DNA of 64,000 nt, taken from Ferrovibrio xuzhouensis. GTDB lineage: Bacteria > Pseudomonadota > Alphaproteobacteria > Ferrovibrionales > Ferrovibrionaceae. Of this stretch, positions 1-8,381 are shown piece by piece. Position 1 is the first letter of the stretch. The number at the start of each line of letters is the position of its first letter. The translations under genes were made by a program, and so were the position numbers. Location: positions 1 to 64,000 of the forward strand of contig NZ_JBHRYJ010000009.1 in assembly GCF_042648965.1 (NCBI RefSeq). Direction: 5' to 3'. The notes under the pieces were generated by a model. The model had not been told where the DNA came from and ran no database searches. It saw only the letters and a program-made list of their open reading frames with translations.

Positions 1-104
1 GGGTCACCTTCCCGCTCTTCCTGCTCATGTGCGCAGCCGTCGCCATCCTCTTCTTCGTCCCCGGCCTCGCCACATGGCTGCCCGCACAGATGATCGGACA
101 GTAA
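1..104 (+). CDS. TRAP transporter large permease (DctM family), C-terminal end, partial
   Basis: The window opens inside a gene. Reading from base 3, the last 33 residues are a hydrophobic helix followed by PGLATWLPAQMIGQ and a TAA stop at 102-104. A final membrane helix followed by PGLxTWLP is typical of the C-terminus of DctM-type TRAP permeases, the 12-helix translocation subunit of tripartite carboxylate uptake systems. The next gene follows after 80 bases on the same strand, so the transporter may feed the hydantoinase-like enzyme. Only the tail is visible, so the call rests on this short motif. Confidence 0.6.
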   Translation, partial: VTFPLFLLMCAAVAILFFVPGLATWLPAQMIGQ

Positions 105-184
105 CGCCCCTCAAATCTGCCGCGGGAGACGTGACGGCACCGTCGCGCCCGCGCTAAGATTGCCAAAATCCGGAGCTTCCCCCC

Positions 185-3100
185 ATGTCGCAGACCAATT
201 CGCAGCAGCCAGCCTCGTCTTCCCCGGCCGCCGGCCAGTGGGAATTCTGGATCGACCGCGGCGGCACGTTTACCGATATCGTCGGCCGCAAGCCGGACGG
301 CAGCGTGGTGACCCACAAGCTGCTGTCGGAAAACCCGGAGCGCTACAAGGATGCCGCCGTGCAAGGCATCCGCGAACTGCTCGGCCTGCCGCCCGGCGCC
401 GCCCTGCCGAAGCACACGGTGAGTGCCGTCAAGATGGGCACGACCGTTGCCACGAATGCCCTGCTGGAGCGCAAGGGCGACCGCGTGCTGCTGCTGGTCT
501 CCGAAGGCTTCGCCGACCAGCTGCGCATTGGCTACCAGACCCGGCCCAATCTCTTCGCGCTGAACATCGTGCTGCCCGAGATGCTGTACGAGCGGGTGGT
601 CGAGATCCCCGAGCGCGTGCGCGTCGATGGCAGCATCGAGACGCCGCTCGACCTCGCCGCCGCCGAAACCGCGCTGAAGGCCGCCCATGCCGACGGCATC
701 CGCTCGGTTGCCATCCTGTTCATGCATGGCTACCGCTATACCGCCCATGAGGCCAGGGTCGCCGAACTGGCCAAGGCGCTCGGCTTCACCCAGGTGTCGG
801 CCAGCCACCAGGTCTCGCCGCTGATCAAGTTCGTCAGCCGCGGCGACACCACCGTGGTCGATGCCTATGTCTCGCCGATCCTGCGCCGCTACGTGAACCA
901 GGTGGCCGACGAGCTGGACGCGACCACCGCCGGCCTGCGGCTGATGTTCATGCAGTCGAACGGCGGCCTCGCCGACGCCAATTTCTTCCAGGGCAAGGAC
1001 AGCATTCTCTCGGGGCCGGCCGGCGGCGTGGTCGGCCTGGTCGAGACCTCGACCCGGGCCGGCTTCGACAAGGTGATCGGCTTCGACATGGGCGGTACGT
1101 CCACCGACGTCAGCCATTATGCCGGCGAATACGAGCGCGCCTTCGAGACCATGGTGGCCGGCGTGCGCATGCGCGCACCGATGATGATGATCAACACGGT
1201 CGCCGCCGGCGGCGGCTCGATCCTGCATTTCGACGGTGCGCGCTACCGTGTCGGCCCCGACAGCGCCGGCGCCAATCCCGGCCCGGCCTGCTACCGCCGC
1301 GGCGGCCCGCTGGCGGTGACCGACTGCAACGTCGTGCTCGGCAAGCTGCAGCCGGATTTCTTCCCGGCGGTGTTCGGCCCCGGCGGCGACCAGCCGCTCG
1401 ACGCCGAGGTGGTCAAACAGAAATTCGCCGACCTGCAGGCCCGCGTGCAGGCCGAGAGCGGCGATACCCGCTCGGTCGAGGAAATGGCCGAGGGTTATCT
1501 CGCCATCGCCGTCGAGAATATGGCCAACGCGATCAAGAAAATCTCGGTCGCCCGCGGCTATGATGTCACCAAATACGTGCTGTCGAGCTTCGGCGGTGCC
1601 GGCGGCCAGCATGCCTGCCTGGTCGCCGATGCGCTCGGCATGACCGAGGTGCTGCTGCATCCGCTGGCCGGCGTGCTGTCGGCCTATGGCATGGGCCTGG
1701 CCGACCAGCGCGTGCTGAAGGAGAAATCCGTCGAGGTCACGCTGGAGGCCGCCGCCCTGCCGGCACTGGCCGCCGAGATCGACACGATTGCCACCGAGGC
1801 GAAGGCCGAGATGCTGGCCCAGGGTGTGCCCGACGCCAAGATCAGCGTGCTGCGCAAGCTGCATGTGCGCTACGGCGGCTCGGACTCCGCGCTGGAAGTC
1901 GAGTTCGGCAGCCTCGATGCGATCACGGCCGCCTTCGAGGAGGCGCATCGCCAGCGCTTCGGCTTCATCAGCCCGGAGAAGGCGCTGATCGCCGGCTCGG
2001 TGGCGGTCGAGATCGTCGGCCTGGGCGAGCGGGCCCCCGATCTTGTCGAGGCGATCCGCGATCCGCGTCCGCAGGAGGCGATCCCGAGCCTCGCCACCCG
2101 CAGGGCCTATATGGCCGGCGCCTGGCGCGACACCCCCGTCTACGACCGCGCCGCGCTCAGGCCCGGCGAGATGCTGAAGGGCCCGGTGATCGTCACCGAG
2201 CCGACCAGCACCATCGTCGTCGAGCCCGGCTGGCAGGCGCGGCTGACCGAGCGCCGCGACCTGGTGCTGAAGCGCGTCGTGCCGGTGCAGATCCGGAAAG
2301 CCATCGGAACAGACGTCGATCCGGTGATGCTGGAGATCTTCAACAACCTGTTCATGTCGATCGCCGAGCAGATGGGCAGCGTGCTGGAGAAGACCGCCTA
2401 TTCGGTGAACATCAAGGAGCGGCTGGATTTCTCCTGCGCCATCTTCGACCTGGAAGGCGAGCTGATCGCCAATGCGCCGCATATGCCGGTGCATCTGGGT
2501 TCGATGTCGGAATCGATCAAGACGGTGATCGCCAAGCGCAGCGGCACGATGAAGCCGGGCGACGTCTTCATGCTGAACGCGCCCTATGCCGGCGGCACCC
2601 ACCTGCCCGACGTCACCGTGATCACCCCGGTGTTCGACAAGGCCGGCAAGGACGTGCTGTTCTATCTCGGCAGCCGCGGCCATCATGCCGATATCGGCGG
2701 CACGACTCCCGGCTCGATGCCGCCGGACAGCCGCACCGTGGAAGACGAAGGCGTGCTGCTCGACAACGTCCTGCTGGTCGACGGCGGAAAATTCCTCGAG
2801 GCCGAGACCGTCGCCATTCTGAAATCCGGCAAATACCCCTCGCGCAACCCGGCGCAGAACATCGCCGACCTCAAGGCGCAGATCGCCTCCTGTGAGAAGG
2901 GCGCGCAGGAGCTGCGCAAGATGGTCGACCAGTTCGGCCTCGACGTGGTGCGCGCCTATATGAACCACGTGCAGGACAATGCGGAAGAATCCGTCCGCCG
3001 CGTCATCTCGCGGCTCAAGGACGGCAAGTTCGTCTATCCGATGGATGATGGCTTCGAGATCCATGTCGGCGTGACGGTCAACCATGCCGACCGCACGGCG

Positions 3101-3871
3101 AAGATCGACTTCACCGGCACGTCTGGTCAGCATCCGACCAACTACAACGCGCCGAAGGCGGTCTGCGTCGCCGCCGTGCTCTATGCCTTCCGCTGCCTGG
3201 TGGACAGCGACATCCCGCTGAACGGCGGCTGCCTCAAGCCGCTCGAGATCGTCATCCCGAAAGGCTCGATGCTCGACCCGGTCTATCCGGCCGCGACGGT
3301 GGCCGGCAACGTCGAGACCAGCCAGTGCATCACCGATGCGGTGTTCGGCGCGCTCGGCGTGATGGCCGCGGCGCAAGGGACGATGAACAACTTCACCTTC
3401 GGCAACGACGAATACCAGTATTACGAGACGATCTGCGGCGGCAGCGGCGCCGGCCCGGATTTCGACGGCTGCGACGCAGTGCACACCCATATGACCAATG
3501 CCCGCCTGACCGACCCCGAGGTGCTGGAATTCCGCTTTCCCGTGCTGCTGGAAAGCTTCCGCATCCGTCGCGGCTCGGGCGGCAAGGGCAAGCACAAGGG
3601 CGGCGACGGCACCATCCGGCGCATGCGCTTCCTGGTGCCGATGACCGCCACACTGCTGTCGTCGCACCGCACCGTGCCGCCCTTCGGTCTTGAGGGCGGC
3701 GAGACCGGCGAGACCGGCCGGCAGTGGGTCGAGCGGGCGAAGACCGGCGAGAAGCAGATCCTCGAAGGCCGCTGCTCGGTGCCGATGCAGCCGGGCGACG
3801 TGTTTGTCATCGCCACACCGTCGGGCGGTGGCTTCGGCAAGGCGGCCGACCTCAAACAGGCGGCGGAGTAA
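185..3871 (+). CDS. Fused hydantoinase A/B (5-oxoprolinase family) protein
   Basis: A 1228-residue protein. Residues about 18-700 form a hydantoinase A/oxoprolinase half: it opens with the ATP-binding motif FWIDRGGTFTDIVG and has a second phosphate loop IGFDMGGTSTDVS near residue 300. Residues about 700-1215 form the hydantoinase B half, with NAPYAGGTHLPDVTVITPVF and the glycine-rich end PSGGGFGKAADL. The family hydrolyses cyclic amides (5-oxoproline, hydantoins) or carboxylates ketones using ATP. Many bacteria encode the halves separately; here they are fused as in eukaryotic 5-oxoprolinase (about 1290 residues). A GGAG lies 9 bases before the ATG. The TRAP permease tail just upstream hints at linked uptake. 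The exact substrate cannot be read from sequence. Confidence 0.92.
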   Translation: MSQTNSQQPASSSPAAGQWEFWIDRGGTFTDIVGRKPDGSVVTHKLLSENPERYKDAAVQGIRELLGLPPGAALPKHTVSAVKMGTTVATNALLERKGDRVLLLVSEGFADQLRIGYQTRPNLFALNIVLPEMLYERVVEIPERVRVDGSIETPLDLAAAETALKAAHADGIRSVAILFMHGYRYTAHEARVAELAKALGFTQVSASHQVSPLIKFVSRGDTTVVDAYVSPILRRYVNQVADELDATTAGLRLMFMQSNGGLADANFFQGKDSILSGPAGGVVGLVETSTRAGFDKVIGFDMGGTSTDVSHYAGEYERAFETMVAGVRMRAPMMMINTVAAGGGSILHFDGARYRVGPDSAGANPGPACYRRGGPLAVTDCNVVLGKLQPDFFPAVFGPGGDQPLDAEVVKQKFADLQARVQAESGDTRSVEEMAEGYLAIAVENMANAIKKISVARGYDVTKYVLSSFGGAGGQHACLVADALGMTEVLLHPLAGVLSAYGMGLADQRVLKEKSVEVTLEAAALPALAAEIDTIATEAKAEMLAQGVPDAKISVLRKLHVRYGGSDSALEVEFGSLDAITAAFEEAHRQRFGFISPEKALIAGSVAVEIVGLGERAPDLVEAIRDPRPQEAIPSLATRRAYMAGAWRDTPVYDRAALRPGEMLKGPVIVTEPTSTIVVEPGWQARLTERRDLVLKRVVPVQIRKAIGTDVDPVMLEIFNNLFMSIAEQMGSVLEKTAYSVNIKERLDFSCAIFDLEGELIANAPHMPVHLGSMSESIKTVIAKRSGTMKPGDVFMLNAPYAGGTHLPDVTVITPVFDKAGKDVLFYLGSRGHHADIGGTTPGSMPPDSRTVEDEGVLLDNVLLVDGGKFLEAETVAILKSGKYPSRNPAQNIADLKAQIASCEKGAQELRKMVDQFGLDVVRAYMNHVQDNAEESVRRVISRLKDGKFVYPMDDGFEIHVGVTVNHADRTAKIDFTGTSGQHPTNYNAPKAVCVAAVLYAFRCLVDSDIPLNGGCLKPLEIVIPKGSMLDPVYPAATVAGNVETSQCITDAVFGALGVMAAAQGTMNNFTFGNDEYQYYETICGGSGAGPDFDGCDAVHTHMTNARLTDPEVLEFRFPVLLESFRIRRGSGGKGKHKGGDGTIRRMRFLVPMTATLLSSHRTVPPFGLEGGETGETGRQWVERAKTGEKQILEGRCSVPMQPGDVFVIATPSGGGFGKAADLKQAAE

Positions 3872-3880
3872 TCCGCCGCC
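3859..3880. terminator. Perfect GC hairpin over the hydantoinase stop codon
   Basis: GGCGGCGGA, a GTAA loop and TCCGCCGCC form a 9-bp perfect stem that encloses the TAA stop of the hydantoinase gene. It lies between two convergent genes, so it may act as a terminator in both directions. There is no T-tract on either side, so this is a weak terminator call; it may instead protect the mRNA 3' end. Confidence 0.45.
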
Positions 3881-3887
3881 GCGTGGC

Positions 3888-4433
3888 CTAAATCTCCTCC
3901 TTCGGCAGGCGCAGCTCTTTCATGATCTGCGCCGCCGCCTCGGTCGGCTGCAGCCTGCTGGTATCGACCAGCACGTCCGGCTTGGGCATATGCGAGGTGG
4001 CGAAGACACCCTGGGCCTCAAGCTGGGCGTAGACCTCATGGGAGGTCAGCTTGCCGGTCTGCCGGCGCGCCTGACTGTCGATGCGGCGGTAGACCTCGTC
4101 CATCGGGCAGGTCAGCTCGACGAAGCGCGCCCGGCTGCCGGCCCCGGCGACGATGTCGATGACGCGGTCGACAAAATTCGAGCGCACCGTCAGTTCCGGC
4201 GCGAAGGTGAAGATCATGCCGTTCAGCCGCACCTTTGCTGCCTGTTCGAACACCGATAGCCAGATCTTCTCGCGCAGCTCGACGAAGGGCGGGCTGCCGA
4301 AGTCGAAGACCGGCAGCAGCAGGTCGACGGTCAGGTGGTTGTGGAACAGCTTGTAGCCGGTGAGCGCGGTGAGTTCGCGCGCCACCGTCAGCTTGCCGGT
4401 GGCCGGCTTGCCATAAAAAAAGATCAGGTTCAT
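3888..4433 (-). CDS. Small P-loop ATPase/kinase-like protein
   Basis: A 181-residue protein beginning MNLIFFYGKPATGKLT, with a Walker A loop (GKPATGKLT, residues about 8-16) at the extreme N-terminus. This is the layout of shikimate/gluconate-kinase-like and AAA_33 P-loop proteins. The segment HNHLTVDLLLPVF follows the loop, and LTCPMDEVYRRIDSQARR resembles the lid region of small kinases. The size fits a single nucleoside-kinase-like domain. The substrate is unknown. It is transcribed towards the hydantoinase gene, with the two stops 17 bases apart, and is probably monocistronic. Confidence 0.8.
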   Translation of the reverse strand: MNLIFFYGKPATGKLTVARELTALTGYKLFHNHLTVDLLLPVFDFGSPPFVELREKIWLSVFEQAAKVRLNGMIFTFAPELTVRSNFVDRVIDIVAGAGSRARFVELTCPMDEVYRRIDSQARRQTGKLTSHEVYAQLEAQGVFATSHMPKPDVLVDTSRLQPTEAAAQIMKELRLPKEEI

Positions 4434-4513
4434 GGCGCCATTGTAAAATCCCGAGCCGGTGTGCCGGAACCCACGCGCCGCAAAAAATTTGCCAGCGCCT
4501 CGCTACCGTGGCC

Positions 4514-5380
4514 TCACGCCGCCGGCTGCTGCAGGCGGTCGCTGTTGGCGATCAGCGCGTCCGCCAGTTCCTTCGCCGGGCTGCGCAAGCTGCTGCCGGG
4601 ATGGCGCAGCACGAAATCGACACTGCCGAGATCGGGCAGATGCGACGCCGGGGCGAGCTCCGCCATGCCGGCGGGGATGAAGTTGCGCGCATGCGCCGCG
4701 ATGCCGAGGCCGGCCAGCGCCGCGGCGCGCACGCCGGTCAGGCTGGATGACGTACAGACGATGCGCCAGCTGCGCCCCGCGGCCTCCAGTGCGTCGAGCG
4801 CACGGCTGCGGGTGATGCTGGGCGGCGCCAGCACCAGCAGCGGCACCGGCTGCGCCGGATCGACCAGCATGCGCTGCTCGGCACCGATCCAGACCAGCGG
4901 GCTGCGCCACAGGAAGCGGCCGGCGGTTTCTCCGGTGCGCCGCTTGGCGAAGACCAGATCGAGTTCGCCATCGTCGAGCCGCTGGTACAGCGTGCCGCTG
5001 ACATCGACGGTGAGTTCGAGGTCGACCAGCGGGTGGATGCGGGTGAACTCGCGCAGGATGTCGGGCAGGCCGGAGAGCACGAAATCCTCGGGCACGCCGA
5101 AGCGCAGGCGGCCGCGGATCTTGCTGCCCTCGAAATACTGCCGGGCGCGCTCGCCGGTCTCGAGGATGCTGCGGGCGAAGCCGAGCATCGCCTCGCCGTC
5201 GGCGGTCAGCGCCACGCGGTGGGTGTCGCGGGCGAACAGGCGGCGGCCGGCCGCCTCTTCCAGCCGGCGGATATGCTGGCTGACGGTGGATTGCTGCAGG
5301 CCGAGGCGGCGGCCGGCCTCGGTGAAGCTGCCGGTCTGGGCGGCGGCCATGAAGCTGCGCAGCAGGACGGGATCGAACAT
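4514..5380 (-). CDS. LysR-family transcriptional regulator
   Basis: About 288 residues. The N-terminal winged helix-turn-helix reads FDPVLLRSFMAAAQTGSFTE followed by AGRRLGLQQSTVSQHIRRLE, and the C-terminal two-lobed effector domain begins near residue 90. The frame is open back to 5410, but I chose the ATG at 5380: GAGG lies 6 bases before it, and the longer reading would place coding sequence over the inverted repeat at 5395-5414. It is divergent from the carrier gene at 5510 and probably controls it and itself, the usual LysR arrangement. The effector is unknown. Confidence 0.9.
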   Translation of the reverse strand: MFDPVLLRSFMAAAQTGSFTEAGRRLGLQQSTVSQHIRRLEEAAGRRLFARDTHRVALTADGEAMLGFARSILETGERARQYFEGSKIRGRLRFGVPEDFVLSGLPDILREFTRIHPLVDLELTVDVSGTLYQRLDDGELDLVFAKRRTGETAGRFLWRSPLVWIGAEQRMLVDPAQPVPLLVLAPPSITRSRALDALEAAGRSWRIVCTSSSLTGVRAAALAGLGIAAHARNFIPAGMAELAPASHLPDLGSVDFVLRHPGSSLRSPAKELADALIANSDRLQQPAA

Positions 5381-5394
5381 CGGGGCCTCGCGGC

Positions 5395-5414
5395 TATCAT
5401 CACGTTTCATGATA
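5395..5414. promoter_or_regulatory. Probable LysR operator in the divergent promoter
   Basis: TATCAT-N8-ATGATA is a perfect 6-bp inverted repeat between the LysR gene and the divergent carrier gene. It fits the T-N11-A dyad layout of LysR boxes. Its place just upstream of the chosen LysR start fits autoregulation. This is inference from position and symmetry only. Confidence 0.5.
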
Positions 5415-5509
5415 ACAGTGAGACCGGTAAGCGCCGTTTACAATGGGGCGGTTCGGCGCAATATCACGGTCAGCCCCGCCCCTCACCCCAGACACCCGGA
5501 GCCGCCGCC

Positions 5510-6562
5510 ATGGCTGCCAGACAATTCCGCCTCCCCAGCTACCGCCTGCCGGTCGACGGCTATGTCCTGCTGATCGTGCTGTGCGCCGCCACCGCCGCCG
5601 TGATCCCGGCGCGCGGCATCGTGGCCGAAGGCCTCGACCAGGGCATCAAATGGGTCATCGCGCTGCTGTTCTTCCTCTATGGCGCCCGCCTCTCGCCGCA
5701 GGCCGCCTGGGCCGGGGCGAAACACTGGCGCCTGCATCTGGTGGTCTTCGCCGCCACCTTCATCCTGTTCCCGCTGCTCGGCCTGGCGCTGCAGCCGCTG
5801 GTCGGCGCCGGCCTGCTGTCGCCGCAGCTCTATGCCGGCGTCATCCTGCTCTGCGCCCTGCCGTCCACCGTGCAGTCGTCGATCGCGTTTACCTCGATCG
5901 CGCGCGGCAACGTGGCGGCAGCGATCTGCTCGGCCTCGGTCTCCAGCCTGATCGGCATCATCATCACCCCGGTGGTGGTCGGCCTGATCCTGCACAACGG
6001 CGGCAGCGGGCCGCTGATTTCGCTGCATGACGTCGAGAAGATCGGACTGCAGCTGTTCGTGCCTTTCCTCGCCGGGCAGCTGAGCCGGCCGCTGACCGCG
6101 CGCTGGATGGAACGCCAGCGCAAACTGCTCGGCTATGTCGACCGCGGCTCGATCCTGCTCGTCGTCTATTCCGCCTTCAGCGAGGGCATGGTCAGCGGCA
6201 TGTGGCACCAGATCGGGCTGTCCGACGTCGCCGTGCTGCTGCTGGTCAATGCCGCCCTGCTCGGCGCCATGCTGGGCCTGACCACGCTGGCCGCCCGCAA
6301 GCTCGGCTTCCACAAGGCGGACGAGATCACCATCGTCTTCTGCGGCTCGAAGAAAAGCCTGGCCGCCGGTCTGCCGATGGCCACCGTGCTGTTCCCCGCC
6401 GGCATGGTCGGCCTGGCGGTGCTGCCGCTGATGCTGTTCCACCAGATGCAGCTGATGGTCTGCGCCGCCATGGCGCGGCGTTATGCGAAACGGCCGGAAG
6501 AGGACACCGGCCGCCGGCCCGGTAACGACGCCGGAAAACCGGGCACCGCGCAGGCGGCCTGA
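5510..6562 (+). CDS. Bile acid:sodium symporter family (YfeH-like) carrier
   Basis: A 350-residue membrane protein with about nine to ten hydrophobic segments. Motifs include ALLFFLYGARLSP, VILLCALPSTVQSSIAFTSI and VFCGSKKSLAAGLPMATVLF, typical of the SBF-like (YfeH) branch of the bile-acid/sodium symporter superfamily. The frame is open upstream to 5033, but that stretch is antisense to the LysR gene; the ATG at 5510 begins MAARQFRLPSYRLPVDGYVL and has GGAG 9 bases before it. The substrate is probably an organic anion. The divergent LysR gene is the likely regulator. Confidence 0.88.
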   Translation: MAARQFRLPSYRLPVDGYVLLIVLCAATAAVIPARGIVAEGLDQGIKWVIALLFFLYGARLSPQAAWAGAKHWRLHLVVFAATFILFPLLGLALQPLVGAGLLSPQLYAGVILLCALPSTVQSSIAFTSIARGNVAAAICSASVSSLIGIIITPVVVGLILHNGGSGPLISLHDVEKIGLQLFVPFLAGQLSRPLTARWMERQRKLLGYVDRGSILLVVYSAFSEGMVSGMWHQIGLSDVAVLLLVNAALLGAMLGLTTLAARKLGFHKADEITIVFCGSKKSLAAGLPMATVLFPAGMVGLAVLPLMLFHQMQLMVCAAMARRYAKRPEEDTGRRPGNDAGKPGTAQAA

Positions 6563-6668
6563 TATCGGCGGCCTGAGCTTTCGGCTGCGGAAGACGCCTT
6601 TCCGCGAGGACAGGCTTCTCCGCGGCGCGTGGCAGGACTAGAGTCGTTTTCCACCGGGAGACGACGCC

Positions 6669-8342
6669 ATGACCGCGCAGATAACCCAAGGCACGCCTAT
6701 CGCCGGCGACACCCACGAGGTGCTGAACCAGCCGCCGGCGCTGGAGGATTACAACCTCTTCGCCACCGACCATGCGCTGCAGAATGCCACCGCAGTCAAC
6801 GGTGCCGGCTGGGCCAAGGACCGGCTGTCGGCCTATGGCGCCAAGCTCGGCAGCGCCGAGACCGTCGAGCAGGGCCGGCTGGCGCACAAGAACCCGCCGC
6901 AGCTGCAGCTGTTCGACCGCTTCGGCCATCGCCGCGACCATGTCGAATTCCATCCCGCCTGGCACAACATCATGGGCCTGATCATCGGCGAGGGCCTGCA
7001 TGCCGCGCCGTGGTCGGACCCGCAACCCGGCGCCCATGTCGCCCGCGCCGCCGCCTATATCATGCATGCGCAGATCGAGCCGGGCAGCCAGTGCCCGACC
7101 ACCATGACCTATGGCAGCGTGCCGGCGCTGAAGCGCGACCCGGTGCTGGCCGAAACCTGGCTGCCGACCATCTATTCGCGCCAGTATGACGGCAGCGACC
7201 AGCCGATGCCGCAGAAGACCGGCGCGCTGATCGGCATGGGCATGACCGAGAAGCAGGGCGGCTCCGACGTGCGCTCGAACACCACACGGGCGACGCCGGT
7301 CGGCAGCGGCGGGCCGGGCGGTGAATATGTCATCACCGGCCACAAGTGGTTTTTCTCCTGCCCGCAGAACGACGCCCATCTGGTGCTGGCCCAGGCGCCG
7401 GGCGGCCTCAGCTGCTTCTTCATGCCGCGCTGGCTGCCCGACGGCACCCGCAACGCCATCCGCATCCAGCGCCTGAAGGACAAGGTCGGTAACAAGTCGA
7501 ATGCTTCCTCCGAGGTCGAGTTCGTCAATGCCCATGGCTGGCTGATGGGCGAGGAAGGCCGCGGCGTGCCGACGATTATCGAGATGGGCACCTACACGCG
7601 ACTGGATTGCGCGCTCGGCTCGACCGGGCTGTTGCGCGGCGCGGTCAGTCAGGCCCTGCACCACGTCTATCACCGCCGTGCCTTCCAGCGGCATCTGATC
7701 GACCAGCCGCTGATGACCAATGTGGTGGCCGACCTGGCGCTGGAATCCGAGGCCGCGACCTTGCTGGCGCTGCGGCTGGCGCGCGCCTTCGACCGTGCGG
7801 AGGGCAGCGAGCAGGAGGCCGCCTTCCGTCGGCTGTGCACGCCGGCGGTGAAATACTGGATCTGCAAGCGGGCGCCCAATGCGGTGGTCGAGGCGATGGA
7901 AGTGCATGGCGGCAACGGCTATGTCGACGAAGGCCCGCTCGGCATGCTGTACAAGGAAATCCCGCTCAACTCGATCTGGGAGGGCTCGGGCAACGTGATG
8001 TGCCTCGACGTGCTGCGCGCCCTGCAGAAGCATCCAGACAGCATCGAGGCCTATTTCGCCGAACTGATCCCGGCGCGCGGCAACGACAAGGCGCTGGATG
8101 CCGCGATCAACGACCTGAAGGCCGAATTCGCCGACACCGAGGCGATGGAGCACCGCGCCCGCCACGTGGTCGAGAAGATGATGGTGACGCTGCAGGGCGC
8201 CCTTCTCGTGCGCCATTCGATTCCGGCCGTGGCCGACGCCTTCTGCGCCAGCCGGCTTGGGCGCGACTGGGGCCACGCCTTCGGCACGCTGCCCAAAGGC
8301 GTCGACACCCGCGCGATTGCGGATCGGGCCAGACCAGTCTGA
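6669..8342 (+). CDS. aidB: AidB-like acyl-CoA dehydrogenase family protein
   Basis: A 557-residue flavoprotein, longer than ordinary acyl-CoA dehydrogenases (about 380) and close to E. coli AidB (541). AidB-type features are the N-terminal THEVLNQPPALEDYNLFATD, the central GMGMTEKQGGSDVRSNTT and VITGHKWFFSCPQNDAHLVL, and the late EVHGGNGYVDEG and IWEGSGNVMCLDVLRAL. AidB binds FAD and DNA, is part of the alkylation-damage response and has weak isovaleryl-CoA dehydrogenase activity. No Ada/AlkB gene or recognisable Ada box is nearby, so control here is unclear. The start has GGGAG 8-9 bases upstream. Confidence 0.88.
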   Translation: MTAQITQGTPIAGDTHEVLNQPPALEDYNLFATDHALQNATAVNGAGWAKDRLSAYGAKLGSAETVEQGRLAHKNPPQLQLFDRFGHRRDHVEFHPAWHNIMGLIIGEGLHAAPWSDPQPGAHVARAAAYIMHAQIEPGSQCPTTMTYGSVPALKRDPVLAETWLPTIYSRQYDGSDQPMPQKTGALIGMGMTEKQGGSDVRSNTTRATPVGSGGPGGEYVITGHKWFFSCPQNDAHLVLAQAPGGLSCFFMPRWLPDGTRNAIRIQRLKDKVGNKSNASSEVEFVNAHGWLMGEEGRGVPTIIEMGTYTRLDCALGSTGLLRGAVSQALHHVYHRRAFQRHLIDQPLMTNVVADLALESEAATLLALRLARAFDRAEGSEQEAAFRRLCTPAVKYWICKRAPNAVVEAMEVHGGNGYVDEGPLGMLYKEIPLNSIWEGSGNVMCLDVLRALQKHPDSIEAYFAELIPARGNDKALDAAINDLKAEFADTEAMEHRARHVVEKMMVTLQGALLVRHSIPAVADAFCASRLGRDWGHAFGTLPKGVDTRAIADRARPV

Positions 8343-8381
8343 AGACGGGCCGGTGTGAAGATCGCACAGATCCTCGGTGAA

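Noticed and set aside
5033..5509. Long N-terminal extension of the symporter frame
   Set aside because: It is antisense to the LysR coding region; the family N-terminus begins at the ATG at 5510.
4335..5573. A 412-codon plus-strand frame
   Set aside because: It is antisense to the LysR gene, Ser/Arg-rich and without domain features.
6327..8276. A 649-codon open frame on the minus strand
   Set aside because: It is antisense to the AidB-like gene. Its composition (His, Arg, Gly and Ala rich) is the mirror of GC-rich coding DNA and it shows no family motifs.
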